Shown here: in pieces, positions 24,094 to 35,786 of the stretch
Layout: every line of letters starts with the position of its first letter
Numbering within the stretch: position 1 is the stretch's first letter
DNA from: Nemertoderma westbladi
Taxonomy: Eukaryota > Xenacoelomorpha > Nemertodermatida > Nemertodermatidae
Length of the DNA stretch: 62,000 bases
Assembly (NCBI GenBank): GCA_032718475.1
Contig: JAUCBJ010003650.1
Span: 1-62,000 of the forward strand
Direction of reading: 5' to 3'
Made by a program: the position numbers and the translations under genes
The notes under the pieces: generated by a model
Told to the model about the DNA's origin: nothing
What the model saw: only the letters and a program-made list of their open reading frames with translations
Database searches by the model: none

Positions 24094-26164
24094 GTGTGGC
24101 TAAGTCACACGAATAGTTCCCAAAAGGCACTCTGGCATTCTGGCATTTTCCAGGTACCTAAATAATTGCAACCAGCGTAAATGCCAAAATGCCAGAGTGC
24201 TTTTGGGGAACTGTTCAACTGTAGTATGATTCCTTAACAGTTCCCAAAAGGCACTTTAGCATTTAATTGTAAATCATTATTAGTGATGATATTACTACCT
24301 TATACAGTACAGTCGGGGAAAAGTTCAAATTTCAACTGAGTTGAAATCTGAAACTTTTTTTTTAAAATTCAACTTTTAAGTTGTAAACTCAACTCTAAAA
24401 TGGCAGGAGGCGCAGTAGCAGAAGGGCCCCAAGACGTCACATAAGGGGTGTTTTTATTGTTTTTATGGATGTAACTCGAAAAATTAACCCTCATTACCGA
24501 TGGAATAAAAACTTTCACCGTCGGCGTCGGGAATACTTTTTTTAAAAACATTTTAAGTGATTACATTTGTAAAATAGCTGAAATACTACGGGAATTTATT
24601 AGATGTATGAAATTACCACTGTTTGTCATAATTATTATACAATGGAATACCAGTAATGGATTCCAATTCCATATTTCAGTATCTCCAAAGCTACTTCAAA
24701 AGTTGAATTTTGAAAAAAAGTTGAATTTTAAACTCTAGGCCTTACTCCAAAAGTTGAATTTTGATAAAAAGTTAAATTTTAAAAAATAAAGTTTAAATTT
24801 CAACTCAGTTGAAAATAGAACTTCTCCCCGACTGCAGTAAGCCTAAGTGTGCGTAGCATAGTACTGTAGTAAAGCGAACTACCTAGTATTACTGTATTAG
24901 CTTGATTGAACATATTTAAATATAAAATGACTTACACCGCGCAATTGTAGGTCATACCTACAGACATATTTAATGTAATTCTTTTACAAGAAAACGTTTT
25001 TATAAAACGTTCCAGAATATAATATGAAACTGTCAATATTACATTTTGTATTACATAGGCCTACCTACAATAAGATTGTCGCTCGATTAATTTAAATTAT
25101 GTTTATTCCTTTATTATTACGGCAGGTGAACGTGAAGTAAACAAAATTGCACCCTAACACCACGTACTGACGTATAAGTACTTACAATGAAATGTAATGT
25201 AGGTAGATTTTGGAGTCAGAATCAGGATAGGGAAACGGGACTAGCTGACTAGGTCGATTAGCTAATTAGCAGAGCTGGTAGACGCTAGTCACTAGTGCTC
25301 TGCTATCCACCGTATCGCAGTATCGTATTCTGCACGATGTGGGCACTAATCCTGTAATCTAATCAGACACAGACTCAGTCAATGCTGCGAATGATGACCT
25401 CGCTCTTAGACATCCCAACAGCCTCCAGTACAGTTTAGTTTATCGGATGGTACCGTTTTGCATTTATTCGAATTAATTATACAGTTATAAGTCCTTTCTG
25501 CCTTTTAGATTTACATTAAATTACAATTATTCTGCTGCGCAGTATATAATTTAAAAATGTTCAAGTCATATTATATACCGGTATCCTATAATACTACTAC
25601 TGTAATATCACCACACTGACACGACTAATAATTACCGTAATAATAAAATAATTAACGACTTACTGGACTAAATATATCTCGACGTTACCAGTACATAATA
25701 TTATTATTATCCATTGAATATTGTGCATAATAAACGTGAGAGCATTGTTTTGTATTTCCGGTATATTATAATATTGTCTGAATGTAGCCTAGGCTGCTAG
25801 GCCTAATAAATATTTTTATTAATAGTGTATGTCACGTACAGACGCAGGCCTATGTCAGTATGTTGCAGTGTTGAACTATAACATACTGATTACTGACATA
25901 CAAGAACTAAGTACAGAAGTAATACTTTATCAATTAAATTACTTAATAAACTAGTAGTATCAATGAAATATTATTGCATGTTACAGTGTTATGATATGAC
26001 TATGAGTACCGGTACCGGTACATTATACTATAGGCCTACACACTTTACACTTATCTGACTGTCTGACTTATACCAGTCTGCCAGTATACAGTCAGACAGT
26101 ATACCTGGAAAATGCCAGAATGCCAAAGTGCCTTTTGGGAACTATTCGTGTGACTTAGCCACAC
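24094..26164. mobile_element. DNA transposon-like element with 65-bp terminal inverted repeats
   Basis: The left end reads GTGTGGCTAAGTCACACGAA followed by TAGTTCCCAAAAGGCAC and a CTGGCATT motif; the right end (26102-26164) is its near-perfect reverse complement. The AGTTCCCAAAAGGCAC motif recurs near 24237. The interior has no transposase-like ORF and contains the nested element at 24310-24834, plus many AGGCCTA words. Probably non-autonomous. The target duplication is unclear because of CACACA flanks. Confidence 0.7.
24310..24834. mobile_element. Nested MITE with CAGTCGGGG termini
   Basis: The ends are CAGTCGGGGAAAAGTTCAAA and the reverse complement ending CTCCCCGACTG. CAGTA is found directly on both outer sides (24305-24309 and 24835-24839), consistent with a 5-bp target duplication. 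TTCAACTTTT-like subterminal repeats are abundant. No coding capacity. Confidence 0.7.
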
Positions 26165-28025
26165 ACACGTGTGTTATGTCGCCTGTTTTTTGTCAATATG
26201 GTTCACTGTGTCAGTTTGAGTTAGTAGTTTGTCTATCTTCCCTGCCATTCGAGTTTTAGGCCTATATGCATATGAAACATGGGTTCGTGTAAATCTTCGT
26301 TTTATCAGATTTTGCTGTCTCTCCATCTCCACTATTGCTGTATTGACTGATGAAACACTGGAACAACTTGGGTTAGGTTCCGGTGCCAGGGTACTCGACC
26401 CGTTTCACGTTTACTGGTTTATGTTAAGTGGGCTAGTTCTCAGGTTCTATGTACCAGTCACCAGTACTGCAGTACAACAGTACCATGGCTGCATGGCCTA
26501 CACGCTACACAGTACAGCTGTACAGGTAGTACTGTAGTAGGCCTAAGTGTGAAGGTACACAAGTACGGTACCAGTACAGCTGTAGGCCTATTTTTTATTT
26601 ATTTATTGTGTGATATTTTTCTTCCAACATTAGGAAATAAAATACTACAGTATGCTCTACAAAGTGAAAGTAAAATGGTAAGTTAACAATTCACATATAA
26701 ATACAATATATTATTTTATTGTTGAATTTCTGGATTACTTAACGCACGTCTATGGACGAGCCGTAAATAATCCGCCTATTTATTTCTCGCTCGTGCTGCT
26801 GTCTTGGTTTATATTATTAACAAAGTGTATTATAGCTATTTCTTGTTGCATTTACCTAATGTAGGAAATTACCTAATACATGTATAAGGTATTTTTTTAT
26901 GCTAGCTGTATATCTAGTATGTTCGTCAACATGTCAGCTATTATTTTTATACATTTCACATTTATAAACATACATACATACATACATATACATATACCCC
27001 TACATATACAAACATACATTAATACATTTTTTTAAATAGACCTAGGTTAGGTTAGAGTTCCACCGTATTGCTGTACTGCCGTTGTAGTTTGCTGTGAAAT
27101 TAGCCAGTTAGCGTAGGCTGACTGTGCTGATTATGGTACTGTCAGACTGTGGTACCTAAGCTATATACTGTTAGGTATATATTGCTGTATTGGGGTGGGT
27201 TTAGGAATAATCCATTTGTTTTAGCATTGAACTGTTGAATCCCCTTATTTATTATAAAACCATTGGAAATATTCGCAAATGCCGCTCCATTACTGTCTGA
27301 AACGCTCCCGACAGTCCGATGCTGCGATGTATCTGGACCCGAGCAGCCGAGTTGCTTCAAGAGGTGATTAACGGGGGAATACTACGGAATTTCTTGTTTG
27401 TCAGTACGATTCTATTTGGGTAGGCCTATTTACTACACTCAGACACTGGGAATACGGCGGTCGGTCAGATCGTAATGCGGGCCACTGCCAAGTTCCTCAT
27501 GCCTCACTCCGGTCACCCACCTTGGAGTGCGGTGGGAAGAGTCCCACTTACTGACTTACGTCGACGACTGGACGAATCAACGAGGATTGCGATCTGGGTT
27601 TAGCGGCGGCCCGGATCCTGGGATCGCTGGGGGAAATGGTTGAACGTTGGACAGACGTTATCGCACTGGATTACATTCTCTGTGACGCGAAAGTGTGAAG
27701 CGAATTCGTTGTCGAATTGGGTCGGAAGCTGCGGGAATTCTACTGTTCTACGGGAGTAAACCGCAGCGGTCCGGTGACTACGGACGGATACTACTGGGAT
27801 AAGCAGGTATTTCGATCGAGTTTCTCGTATTCTCGATGCTCGAGGCGGATAGAGAGTTGGTTGTGTTGGACGGTGTTGTTCAATTCTATCAAACATATTA
27901 AATAATTGGTAAAATAATAAAAACACACCAGATAAAGATACTGAGCTTATGGTAAAGAGATAGGCCGAACTTACAATTTCCAAATAGATTGTTCATATAA
28001 TAAATATATTTTTGGTATTTGATTT
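26165..28025. other. No gene recognised; CpG-richer patch at about 27440-27900
   Basis: 26530-27430 is rich in GTAC, ACCGGT and AGGCCTA words and contains an ACAT microsatellite at 26968-26987. 27440-27900 is visibly richer in GC and CpG than its surroundings; a 127-codon minus frame (27600-27983) and a plus frame are open there, but neither resembles a known protein. The patch could be a promoter or first exon. Confidence 0.4.
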
Positions 28026-28290
28026 CAAGATAGGGGGGGGGGGGGGGGGGGGGGCTGGACGCAATAAAAATTCATCCCTCTCCAGGGGAAATTGGACGCA
28101 AATAACAACAGCTGATTTCTCTCAAAAATAAAACTGTAACCTGTTCTATTGTGTTTACTTTATTGTTTTGGTTAAAATAACGTGCCACTGTAACCTGCTC
28201 CTTTCCCAAAATTTAGAAATTAATATTGAGGCGGGATATTAATTCGCCAAGATGGGATTTGCGTCCAGTCCCACCCCCTCCTATCTCTTG
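28026..28290. mobile_element. MITE with CAAGATAG-polyG termini
   Basis: The left end CAAGATAG plus a 22-base G run, then CTGGACGC, mirrors the right end GCGTCCAG...CCCCTCCTATCTCTTG. ATTT flanks both sides. Inner blocks (GTAACCTG, TTATTGTTTTGGTTAAAATA) match the copy at 12947-13126 and the 67-bp minisatellite at 29.1-29.5 kb. Confidence 0.65.
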
Positions 28291-28947
28291 ATTTTACTAA
28301 AAAATAGAATACATTGCATTTTACTGTTATAATTACTGTATTGAATAAAATAATTAATTGATTGTTTATTAAACCGTGCTAAGCACGTTGAACTGGAGCT
28401 CTAACAATTCCCCACTAGCGGCAGACAGGAACTGTAAAAGTCTCTGTAGAATTTCTAATTAAGCAATGCTCTTATAGGTAACTACTACTAAATTTCAGAT
28501 GAATCTGATCGTTGGTTCTATAATTACAGCTATTTTTACGTTTCTGTTAATTCGCCCCCTAGCAGCAGACCGGGGAACTGTAGAAGTCTGTCTGTGTGTA
28601 GAATTTATAAATTTTTTATAGACTACATGTGTACCAAGTTTGGTTCCATTTCATCCATGATTGACCGACTTATTAGCGTTCAAACATTCCTGCCACAAAC
28701 ATAGCCAGAGGCAGCCACAAACGAATAAAAGCTGCAGGAACTCGAGCGATAATTAATTTATTAATTATTAAATACTGTTTCAATTAAATTATTTACGAAA
28801 ATCTAGTCATCTTCTTTTAAATATGGACCCTGCATTCATGGAAAATATAATATTTGATAATTCATCAGTCAGCCTACGCTAATTTCACAGCAAAGTCCTT
28901 GTCATGGCCTGTGTGTAGTAGGCCATGGTACCACCCTACTACCGGTA
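28291..28947. other. Repeat-like spacer
   Basis: Two related stretches (about 28430-28480 and 28560-28610) share AGCAGACMGGRAACTGTARAAGTCT and AGAATTT, suggesting an old duplicated repeat. No coding sequence. Confidence 0.4.
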
Positions 28948-29874
28948 CCGGTGTAACAGGAAAATATGCCCCCCCGGGAAATGTGCCCGGGGGGGCATAT
29001 TTTCCTAGGAAAAAATGCCCCCCCGGGCAAATTTCCCTAGGAAAAAATGCCCCCCCTTAGGAAATTATACCCCCCCCCTGAATTATACAATAAACAAAAC
29101 TTATTACTACTAAAACTTACAAAAATTATACAAAACAATAAACAGTCACTTTACCAAATGAAGGAAAGGAGCAGGTTACAGAGGCAGGCCTTTCTAACCA
29201 AAACAATAAACGATCATTTAACTAATTGAGGGAAAGGAGCAGGTTACAGAGGCGGGATTTTCTAACCAAAACAATAAACAGTTACTTTAGCAAATCAGGG
29301 AAAGGAGCAGGTTACAGAGACGGGATTTTCTAACCAAAACAATAAACGATAACATTACCAATTGAGAGAAAGGAGCAGGTTACAGAGGCGGGATTTTCTA
29401 ACCAAAACAATAGACAATCACTTTACCAAATCAGGGAAAGGAGCAGGTTACAGACTTAAAAAAGCTTGGAGCTGCTCGGCGCCCACACAACCAGACAACA
29501 CCACACACTCCCATTGCTGTTATACCAGTACTTACTACAGTAGCCTACTGACTTTGATACTTCAGTATGCTGTTCTACATCCCTTACTGCCTTACCTGCT
29601 TACCTACCGGCAGACCGGTACCGTACTATTCTTCCAACTATTACAAGTTCTGCAGTTGGTAGATTAAAAGTGGCTACCAGCAGACCGGTATCGTACCAGT
29701 TTTCAGACTTTTGAGGGGGGCTAATTTTCCTGAGGGGAGGCATTATTTCCTAAGGAGAAAATGCCCCCCCGGGCTAAATTTCCTAGGAAAAATTGCCCGG
29801 GGGGACATAATATCCTAGGAAATAATGCCCCGGGGGGCATATTCTAGGGGGGGCTGATTTCCTTGTGACACCGG
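28948..29874. mobile_element. GC-rich palindromic inverted-repeat element
   Basis: The ends CCGGTGTAACAGGAAAATAT and (reverse complement) CCGGTGTCACAAGGAAAT match. Both subterminal zones are packed with short perfect palindromes built from GCCCCCCCGGG and CCTAGGAAA, for example the hairpin at 28961-29007. The centre carries the 67-bp minisatellite. No ORF. It is probably a non-autonomous DNA element. Confidence 0.6.
29100..29460. repeat. Minisatellite, about 67 bp x 5
   Basis: The repeated unit contains GGGAAAGGAGCAGGTTACAG, AGGCGGGATTTTCTAACC and AAAACAATAAAC. Units differ by a few bases. The same blocks occur singly in the MITE at 28.0-28.3 kb, which points to its likely origin. Confidence 0.85.
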
Positions 29875-30189
29875 CTGACCGCGTGACCGGTGGCAACTAG
29901 CACTTCAGCACTTGCACAGCAACAGCACTACCGGCGATACACAGGTTGAAATTTATGTAGAGTTTGCTCAACATTACAGATATAAAATAGTTATCTAAAT
30001 TATATATATTACTATTGACAAGTATTGAAATATATACCGTTATTCGTGTTATCAGTATTTGCAACATCTGACATTGAAGAGGTGAGAGAAGAAGAATACC
30101 GGCACTCAACATAACCAACGCTTATCACAGGTCGGTATGGTTACCTCGAAACCGGCGCGACTGTCCACTCGAATACAACTTCAAAACAC

Positions 30190-30420
30190 AAACGCCAACA
30201 ATAAACTGAAAGCGAATCGAACTCTTCAGAAGAATCTGTCATTGGGACGAAGAAAAGTAAGCCGAAACCACGGGAATGGACCACAGCTAAGATTGAATGC
30301 TCCCATTGTCAGAGTTCCTGGACCGAAATTGAAACACCAATTGCCGATGGGCTTGATCTCTCAAACCAAAACTTCCTCTGCGGGGTTTGCGTGGCAGTAA
30401 AGATTGAAAGTCTGGAAGCT
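30190..30420 (+). pseudogene. Possible retroelement ORF1 fragment with two CxxC pairs
   Basis: A plus-strand frame reads an acidic/Ser stretch (SESNSSEESVIGTKKSKPKP), then WTTAKIECSHCQSSWTEIE and NFLCGVCVAVKIESLE. The paired CxxC motifs could bind zinc. It lies upstream of a LINE RT fragment on the same strand, so it may be that LINE's first ORF. A stop precedes it and the reading is lost after about 30420. Confidence 0.3.
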
Positions 30421-30733
30421 GGCATCCCTAGGTATTATTATTATAAAGAGCGTCAGCCTGCGTTTAATAAATATATTTTAATACAAAACAGGTCGAACGC
30501 AAAAAGGCTTATAATGAAGACGAGTACTGCATTGATTATATTCCTATAAACCACCTGGCTTTGCATATTGAACGTGCGTTTGGAAATAAGTTCGTGCTAC
30601 CCTTCCGTGGGTGGTAGATGTCGCGGTTATGTATTGGTGGGTGGGGGAGGGGGGGGGGGGGGGGTGCAGATTAAAGGGGGTGAACACGTGCTGTCCCCCT
30701 TTCTTTGATTAATTGGTGGTGTGGGTTAATCTC

Positions 30734-30916
30734 TCATAACCTGATTTTGTGATACAGTCGCACAATTTTAATTTGTATCTCATAACTGGGCCTCGTGCTG
30801 CGCGAAGGCCCCACGAACGTGTATGTCCCTGTAGAGTTAGTATCATCACCGAATATCTTGCACAAAGGTGAAACAATGGAAGGCACATCATTGACGAAAG
30901 CTGGAAAGAGTATCAT
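30734..30916 (-). mobile_element. CR1/jockey-like RT fragment
   Basis: The minus frame gives LFPAFVNDVPSIVSPLCKIF and GDDT, matching the region between RT motif B and the catalytic motif of CR1/jockey-type LINEs. It is only 60 codons long. A plus-strand LINE begins shortly after, so two LINE types abut here. Confidence 0.6.
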
Positions 30917-31045
30917 TGTAGCAGTGACAGTTCATTGGAGGTGGAGTACGGTAGCTACGCAACTGGTAACAGCTACCGGTAGGGCTATCAGCTGAGGACC
31001 CGGACGCCATCCTCGGACAAAGCGGGACCGAACTGTCAAGAAACT

Positions 31046-32572
31046 TTGTATAAAAACATTGTATTAATACGGGAACAAACGGTCCCTTTCCTAGACCACC
31101 CGATAGACGCAGACGAGGTTACTTCCGCAGTACACTCGCAGAAGAATCACAAAGCAGCGGGTCCTGACGGGGGTATCCTTTTCTTCCATTTCTCCTCACT
31201 CTGTTCTCAATGTGTTTGTCGGCGGCAACCTGCCCAGCTCTTTGGTTAAACTCATACCTTCTCCCCCTTTATAAAGGAAAGGGCCCTAAAGTCTCCCCGG
31301 ATTCGTATCGGGGCATCGCTCTACTTTCATGCCTATTAAAGACCTACACGACTATCTTGTATAATCGGTTATACTACTGGTCCGAATCCTCCGAGATTCT
31401 CCCATGCTGCCAGTACGGTTTCCGCAAGGGGCGTTCTACGAACTAAGCGGCTACGAAGCTGATTACACTAATCCGACATACCTTGAGTAACCCCGGAGGA
31501 CACGTGTACTGTACTGCGTGTTCGTCGACTTTTCGAAAGCGTTCGACTCGGTTAACCGTAGAAAGCTATGCTTCAAACTGTCCAAGTTGGGCATCAGTCG
31601 GGCGTTCATCGCTGCCCTCTCAGCCTCTCGGCACTAATATCGACCAACTTCGTGTACATCTGCCTTGGTGTTTATGTCATGGACCCCATAACACAGACAA
31701 TTGGAGTTGTACAAGGAGACAAACTGTCGCCTCTCCTATTTAGCCTATTTCTGTACGACCTCCCAGTTGTAATACTCGCAGTTGGATGTCACATGTTCAT
31801 GTATGCTGATGATGTAGCCATTACCGGAACAACAATCGTAGAAGTACAAGCTGGACTCGACAAGCTTTCCGACTATTGCAAAGAATACGATCTGATCGTT
31901 AACAAGTCCAAAACGAAGGCTATTAAATTCCGGCATGGTGGTCGGCTTTGTAAGACGGACGTCCTCATATACCAAGGATCACCTCTCGAGTTCGTCAACT
32001 CCTTCGAGTATCTCGGCGTTGTAGTAACTACTACCGCTTGTGCGTCCGGCCACTATAATCATCTCCACAAGCGAGGGGTTTCCTCCTGCATGAGACTGGC
32101 CTCCTGGGTCAGTTTCAATAAAATATCGATGGTATCAGCGGGTCGATTGTGGCGCGGGGTTATCCTTCCGTCTACCACATACGGTTGCTCCGTCTACGGC
32201 GTTTCCGCGGCCGACGCACCCAGTTTACCACACGTGGAACTCGTTCGCGCATTCTTCTGGAAACTGTGGTGCGGGGTGAGAAAATATGCATCATCCACCA
32301 CGATTCTACAAGCGGTTGACATAACCAACATCATTTCTCTCAGGAAGCTAACAGGACTAAGACGTCGAGCTGCGGCACAGTACATATCAAATGGCTCGCA
32401 CCATAAACTGTGCAGAACCAAACGCTGCTGGAAACCGATACCTTCGTGCGTCTGCGCCTTCTGTGACGCATCGGCGTCCGAAAAATTCCACGCTGCCACG
32501 TGTCCGGAGGTAGCAGAAACGTCCGCATTTAAAACCGCCTTAGCAATGTATGTACTTAAACAGCCCACTTGA
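31046..32572 (+). mobile_element. Non-LTR retrotransposon RT and C-terminus, frameshifted
   Basis: The frames joined by homology show KNHKAAGPDGG, LPLYKGKGPKVSPDSYRGIA, QYGFRKGRST, FVDFSKAFDSVNR (motif A), GVVQGDKLSPLLFSLFLYDL (motif B) and MYADDVAITG (motif C). A thumb and C-terminal region follow, ending with a Cys/His-rich motif (CVCAFC, HAATCP). Codon use is richer in C/G than the surroundings. Frame changes near 31250, 31450 and 31600 make it a dead copy. It belongs to a different family from the LINE at 39.4 kb. Confidence 0.85.
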
Positions 32573-32734
32573 TTTATTTTATTATCATGGTCAACAACTC
32601 ATATGTGGGGCGAGCCACGAAGTTGGCGGAGCCTTAGCGAATTGACACTGTTAGGGGGTGGGTCAATTTATGCAAATAGTTGTCGTCGTCGTCGTCGTCG
32701 TTGTCGTCGTCGTCGTCGTCGTCGTTGTCGTCGT

Positions 32735-33995
32735 TACGATTTTGACATGCTAATAACTTTGTCGGATTTAAAGCTGCCAAGTTGAAAATTTGTAGGTATC
32801 AATATGAGCAAAAGTTGAGATTTTTGAGAGACTTTCAGACACCATCAGTGCAATGGTCTCCCGCTAGAGGGCCACATGTCTAAACATTAAATGCCCTCCC
32901 ATTTCTTTGCTTTTAATCCGTTTAAGCTGAAACTTGGCAGATATGTATTAGACCATTAGCTGTGACTTTCAAAGGAGGCGAATCCATCTGCAGTTCTCCA
33001 GTCTGCCGCTAGAGGGCCAAAGGTCTGAAAGTGAAATCGTTGTCGTCGTTACGATTTTGACATGCTAATAACTTTGTCGGATTTAAAGCTGCCAAGTTGA
33101 AAATTTGTAGGTATCAATATGAGCTAAAGTTGAGATTTTTGAGAGACTTTCAGACACCATCAGTGCAATGGTCTCCCGCTAGAGGGCCACATGTCTAAAC
33201 ATTAAATGCCCTCCCATTTCTTTGCTTTTAATCCGTTTAAGCTGAAACTTGGCAGATATGTATTAGACCATTAGCTGTGACTTTCAAAGGAGGCGAATCC
33301 ATCTGCAGTTCTCCAGTCTGCCACTAGAGGGCCAAAGGTCTGAAAGTGAAATCGTTGTCGTCGTTACGATTTTGACATGCTAATAACTTTGTCGGATTTA
33401 AAGCTGCCAAGTTGAAAATTTGTAGGTATCAATATGAGCTAAAGTTGAGATTTTTGAGAGACTTTCAGACACCATCAGTGCAATGGTCTACCGCTAGAGG
33501 GCCACATGTCTAAACATTAAATGCCCTCCCATTTCTTTGCTTTTAAATCCGTTTAAGCTGAAACTTGGCAGATATGTATTAGACCATTAGCTGTGACTTT
33601 CAAAGGAGGCGAATCCATCTGCAGTTCTCCAGTCTGCCGCTAGAGGGCCAAAGGTCTGAAAGTGAAATCGTTGTCGTCGTTACGATTTTGACATGCTAAT
33701 AACTTTGTCGGATTTAAAGCTGCCAAGTTGAAAATTTGTAGGTATCAATATGAGCTAAAGTTGAGATTTTTGAGAGACTTTCAGACACCATCAGTGCAAT
33801 GGTCTCCCGCTAGAGGGCCACATGTCTAAACATTAAATGCCCTCCCATTTCTTTGCTTTTAATCCGTTTAAGCTGAAACTTGGCAGATATGTATTAGACC
33901 ATTAGCTGTGACTTTCAAAGGAGGCGAATCCATCTGCAGTTCTCCAGTCTGCCGCTAGAGGGCCAAATGTCTGAAAGTGAAATCGTTGTCGTCGT
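32735..33995. repeat. 315-bp tandem repeat array (four units) with paired CTCF-like sites
   Basis: TTACGATTTTGACATGC recurs at about 32735, 33050, 33365 and 33681. Each unit is a diverged dimer of about 157-bp halves. Both halves carry TTTAAGCTG, an AACTTGGCAG or CCAAGTTGAAA block and a CCGCTAGAGGGCC or CCACTAGAGGGCC word. The array is nearly perfect, so the amplification is young. Confidence 0.9.
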
Positions 33996-34032
33996 TATGA
34001 TATTGACATGCTTATAACTTTGTCGAATTTAA

Positions 34033-35000
34033 CCCTTTCGGTACCATGGCACATACGTCTGTTCCATGGGTATTGCGCTATGACACACACGTCTGTTCCA
34101 TGACATTTATTCGATTTCTAAGAAGGGAAAATGTTGCTGGACTCTTAAGTACATGCTTCTATATGTTAGCGGCGCATTTCAGCTTGTGTCTACTGCAATT
34201 TAACTACGGTCGGCCTACTGCAGACCTGCTTACAGACTTCCAGACTTTAGCAATAACAGAATAAGGCAGTACTACAGTAAGGTACGCCTAAACTGACTAA
34301 ACAGCCTAAACAAAAAAGCCTAAACAAACTGACCGACAGACAGTCTGGATAGGGTCAAAAGTGAAAACTGACAGCGGAAATGAAATCCTTGACCAGGAAA
34401 ACCCCCATAGAATGAATTTTAATTAGCTAATGTGATTCCTTATATTTTTGACGGACAGACAGACCGACAGACAGACCGACAGACAGACCAACAGACAGTC
34501 TGGATAGGGTCAAAAGTGAAAACTGACAGCGGAAATGAAATACTTGACCACGAAAACCCTCATAGAGAGAATTTTAATTAGCTAATGTGATACCTTATAT
34601 TTTTGACGGACAGACAGACTGACAAACAGACCGACAGACAGACCGACAAACAGTCTGGATAGGGTCAAAAGTGAAAACTGACAGCGGAAATGAAATCCTT
34701 GACCAGGAAAACCCCCGTAACGAGAATTTTAAATAGCTAATGTGATTCCTTATACTTTTGACGGACAGACAGACCGACAGACAGACCGACAGACAGTCTG
34801 GATAGGGTCAAAAGTAAAAACTGACAGCGTAAATGAAATCCTTGACAAGGAAAACCCTCATAGCAAGAATGTTAGTAGATTTTATTCTTTCTAAAGTCTT
34901 GACAGACAAACTGACAGAAAGACTGACAGACTTCAGAAATTCATGAATTAGAGTTGGGCACTTGGGGGTTTGAATAATTTCCAGTTAGGTACCGAAAGGG
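34033..35000. mobile_element. piggyBac-type non-autonomous element at TTAA
   Basis: The termini are CCCTTTCGGTACC and GGTACCGAAAGGG, flanked on each side by TTAA (34029-34032, 35001-35004). Copy B of the host element keeps the empty site (GTCGAATTTAAAGCTGCC at about 36577). The interior has about four 150-bp tandem units rich in GACAGACAGACCGACAG and TCTGGATAGGGTCAAAAGTG. No transposase. Confidence 0.9.
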
Positions 35001-35544
35001 TTAAAGCTGCCAAGTTGAAAATTTGTTTTGTTGAAAATCAGTTCAACAGTCACCCGCTATAGGACTACTTTATGCCTGAAAGTGAATAGATTCTCCCGTC
35101 TCATTGATTTTAATCAGTTTAAGCTGAATCTTGCCATATATTCTGGACCACATGCTGCGTCTTTGTGGGGGGGGGGGGGGGGGGGGATTTAATCGGTCTG
35201 CCGCTATACGACGAAATTTCTGAAAGTGAGATCCGTCTCTCATTTCGTTATCCGTTATTCAAGATGAAACTTGGCCGATGTACGTATGTACGTACTATTC
35301 ATCCATAGGCTGTGTCTTTGTGGGGCTGGAGACCCTAATCCATCTTCAGTTCTCACTATACCGCTAGAGTCAGAAATGTCTGAATAGAAATGAAAGAGGT
35401 AAAAAGTGATTAGGCGAAATCTGCTTAAAATTTGCTAATACAGTAATACTTTCGAATTAGTACTTAAATTAAATTTAAGTCACGTGCTGCGCGAAGGCCC
35501 CACTTGGTGTTCTTTATATATACAGTATATGACCTTCCCCCGTT

Positions 35545-35786
35545 GCTAGGTTCAGTTCAATGAAAGCTGTATGCGGATGATGTGAAAATTTACGCAACTT
35601 CGGCAGCCAACATAAATTTGACTGAAGCGCTGCAGGTACTTTAAACTTTGGCTGATTCATGGCAATTATCGATTGCCGCCCATAAATGCCAGCCAAGTCA
35701 TATAATTTGGGTTTGGAAACCCAGCAACGCCACATTATCTAAATAATTCGATATCAGATTCGGTCGGCCATTCTAGAGATCTTGGT
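35545..35786 (+). mobile_element. LINE RT fragment split by satellite element B
   Basis: The plus frame reads KLYADDVKIYATSAANINLT and, after a stop, LADSWQLSIAAHKCQ, the RT catalytic motif and following helix of CR1/jockey-type LINEs. A downstream DLG-type motif is cut exactly where copy B begins at 35787. Confidence 0.7.

Larger units (their letters stand above)
32605..35503. mobile_element. Satellite-bearing element, copy A
   Basis: It begins GTGGGGCGAGCCACGAAG and ends GCTGCGCGAAGGCCCCAC. Inside it has a GTC trinucleotide run, then four 315-bp tandem units, then a unique tail with a 20-base G run. It matches copy B (35787-37089) end to end, apart from two extra tandem units and the 968-bp insertion at 34033-35000. 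Confidence 0.85.
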
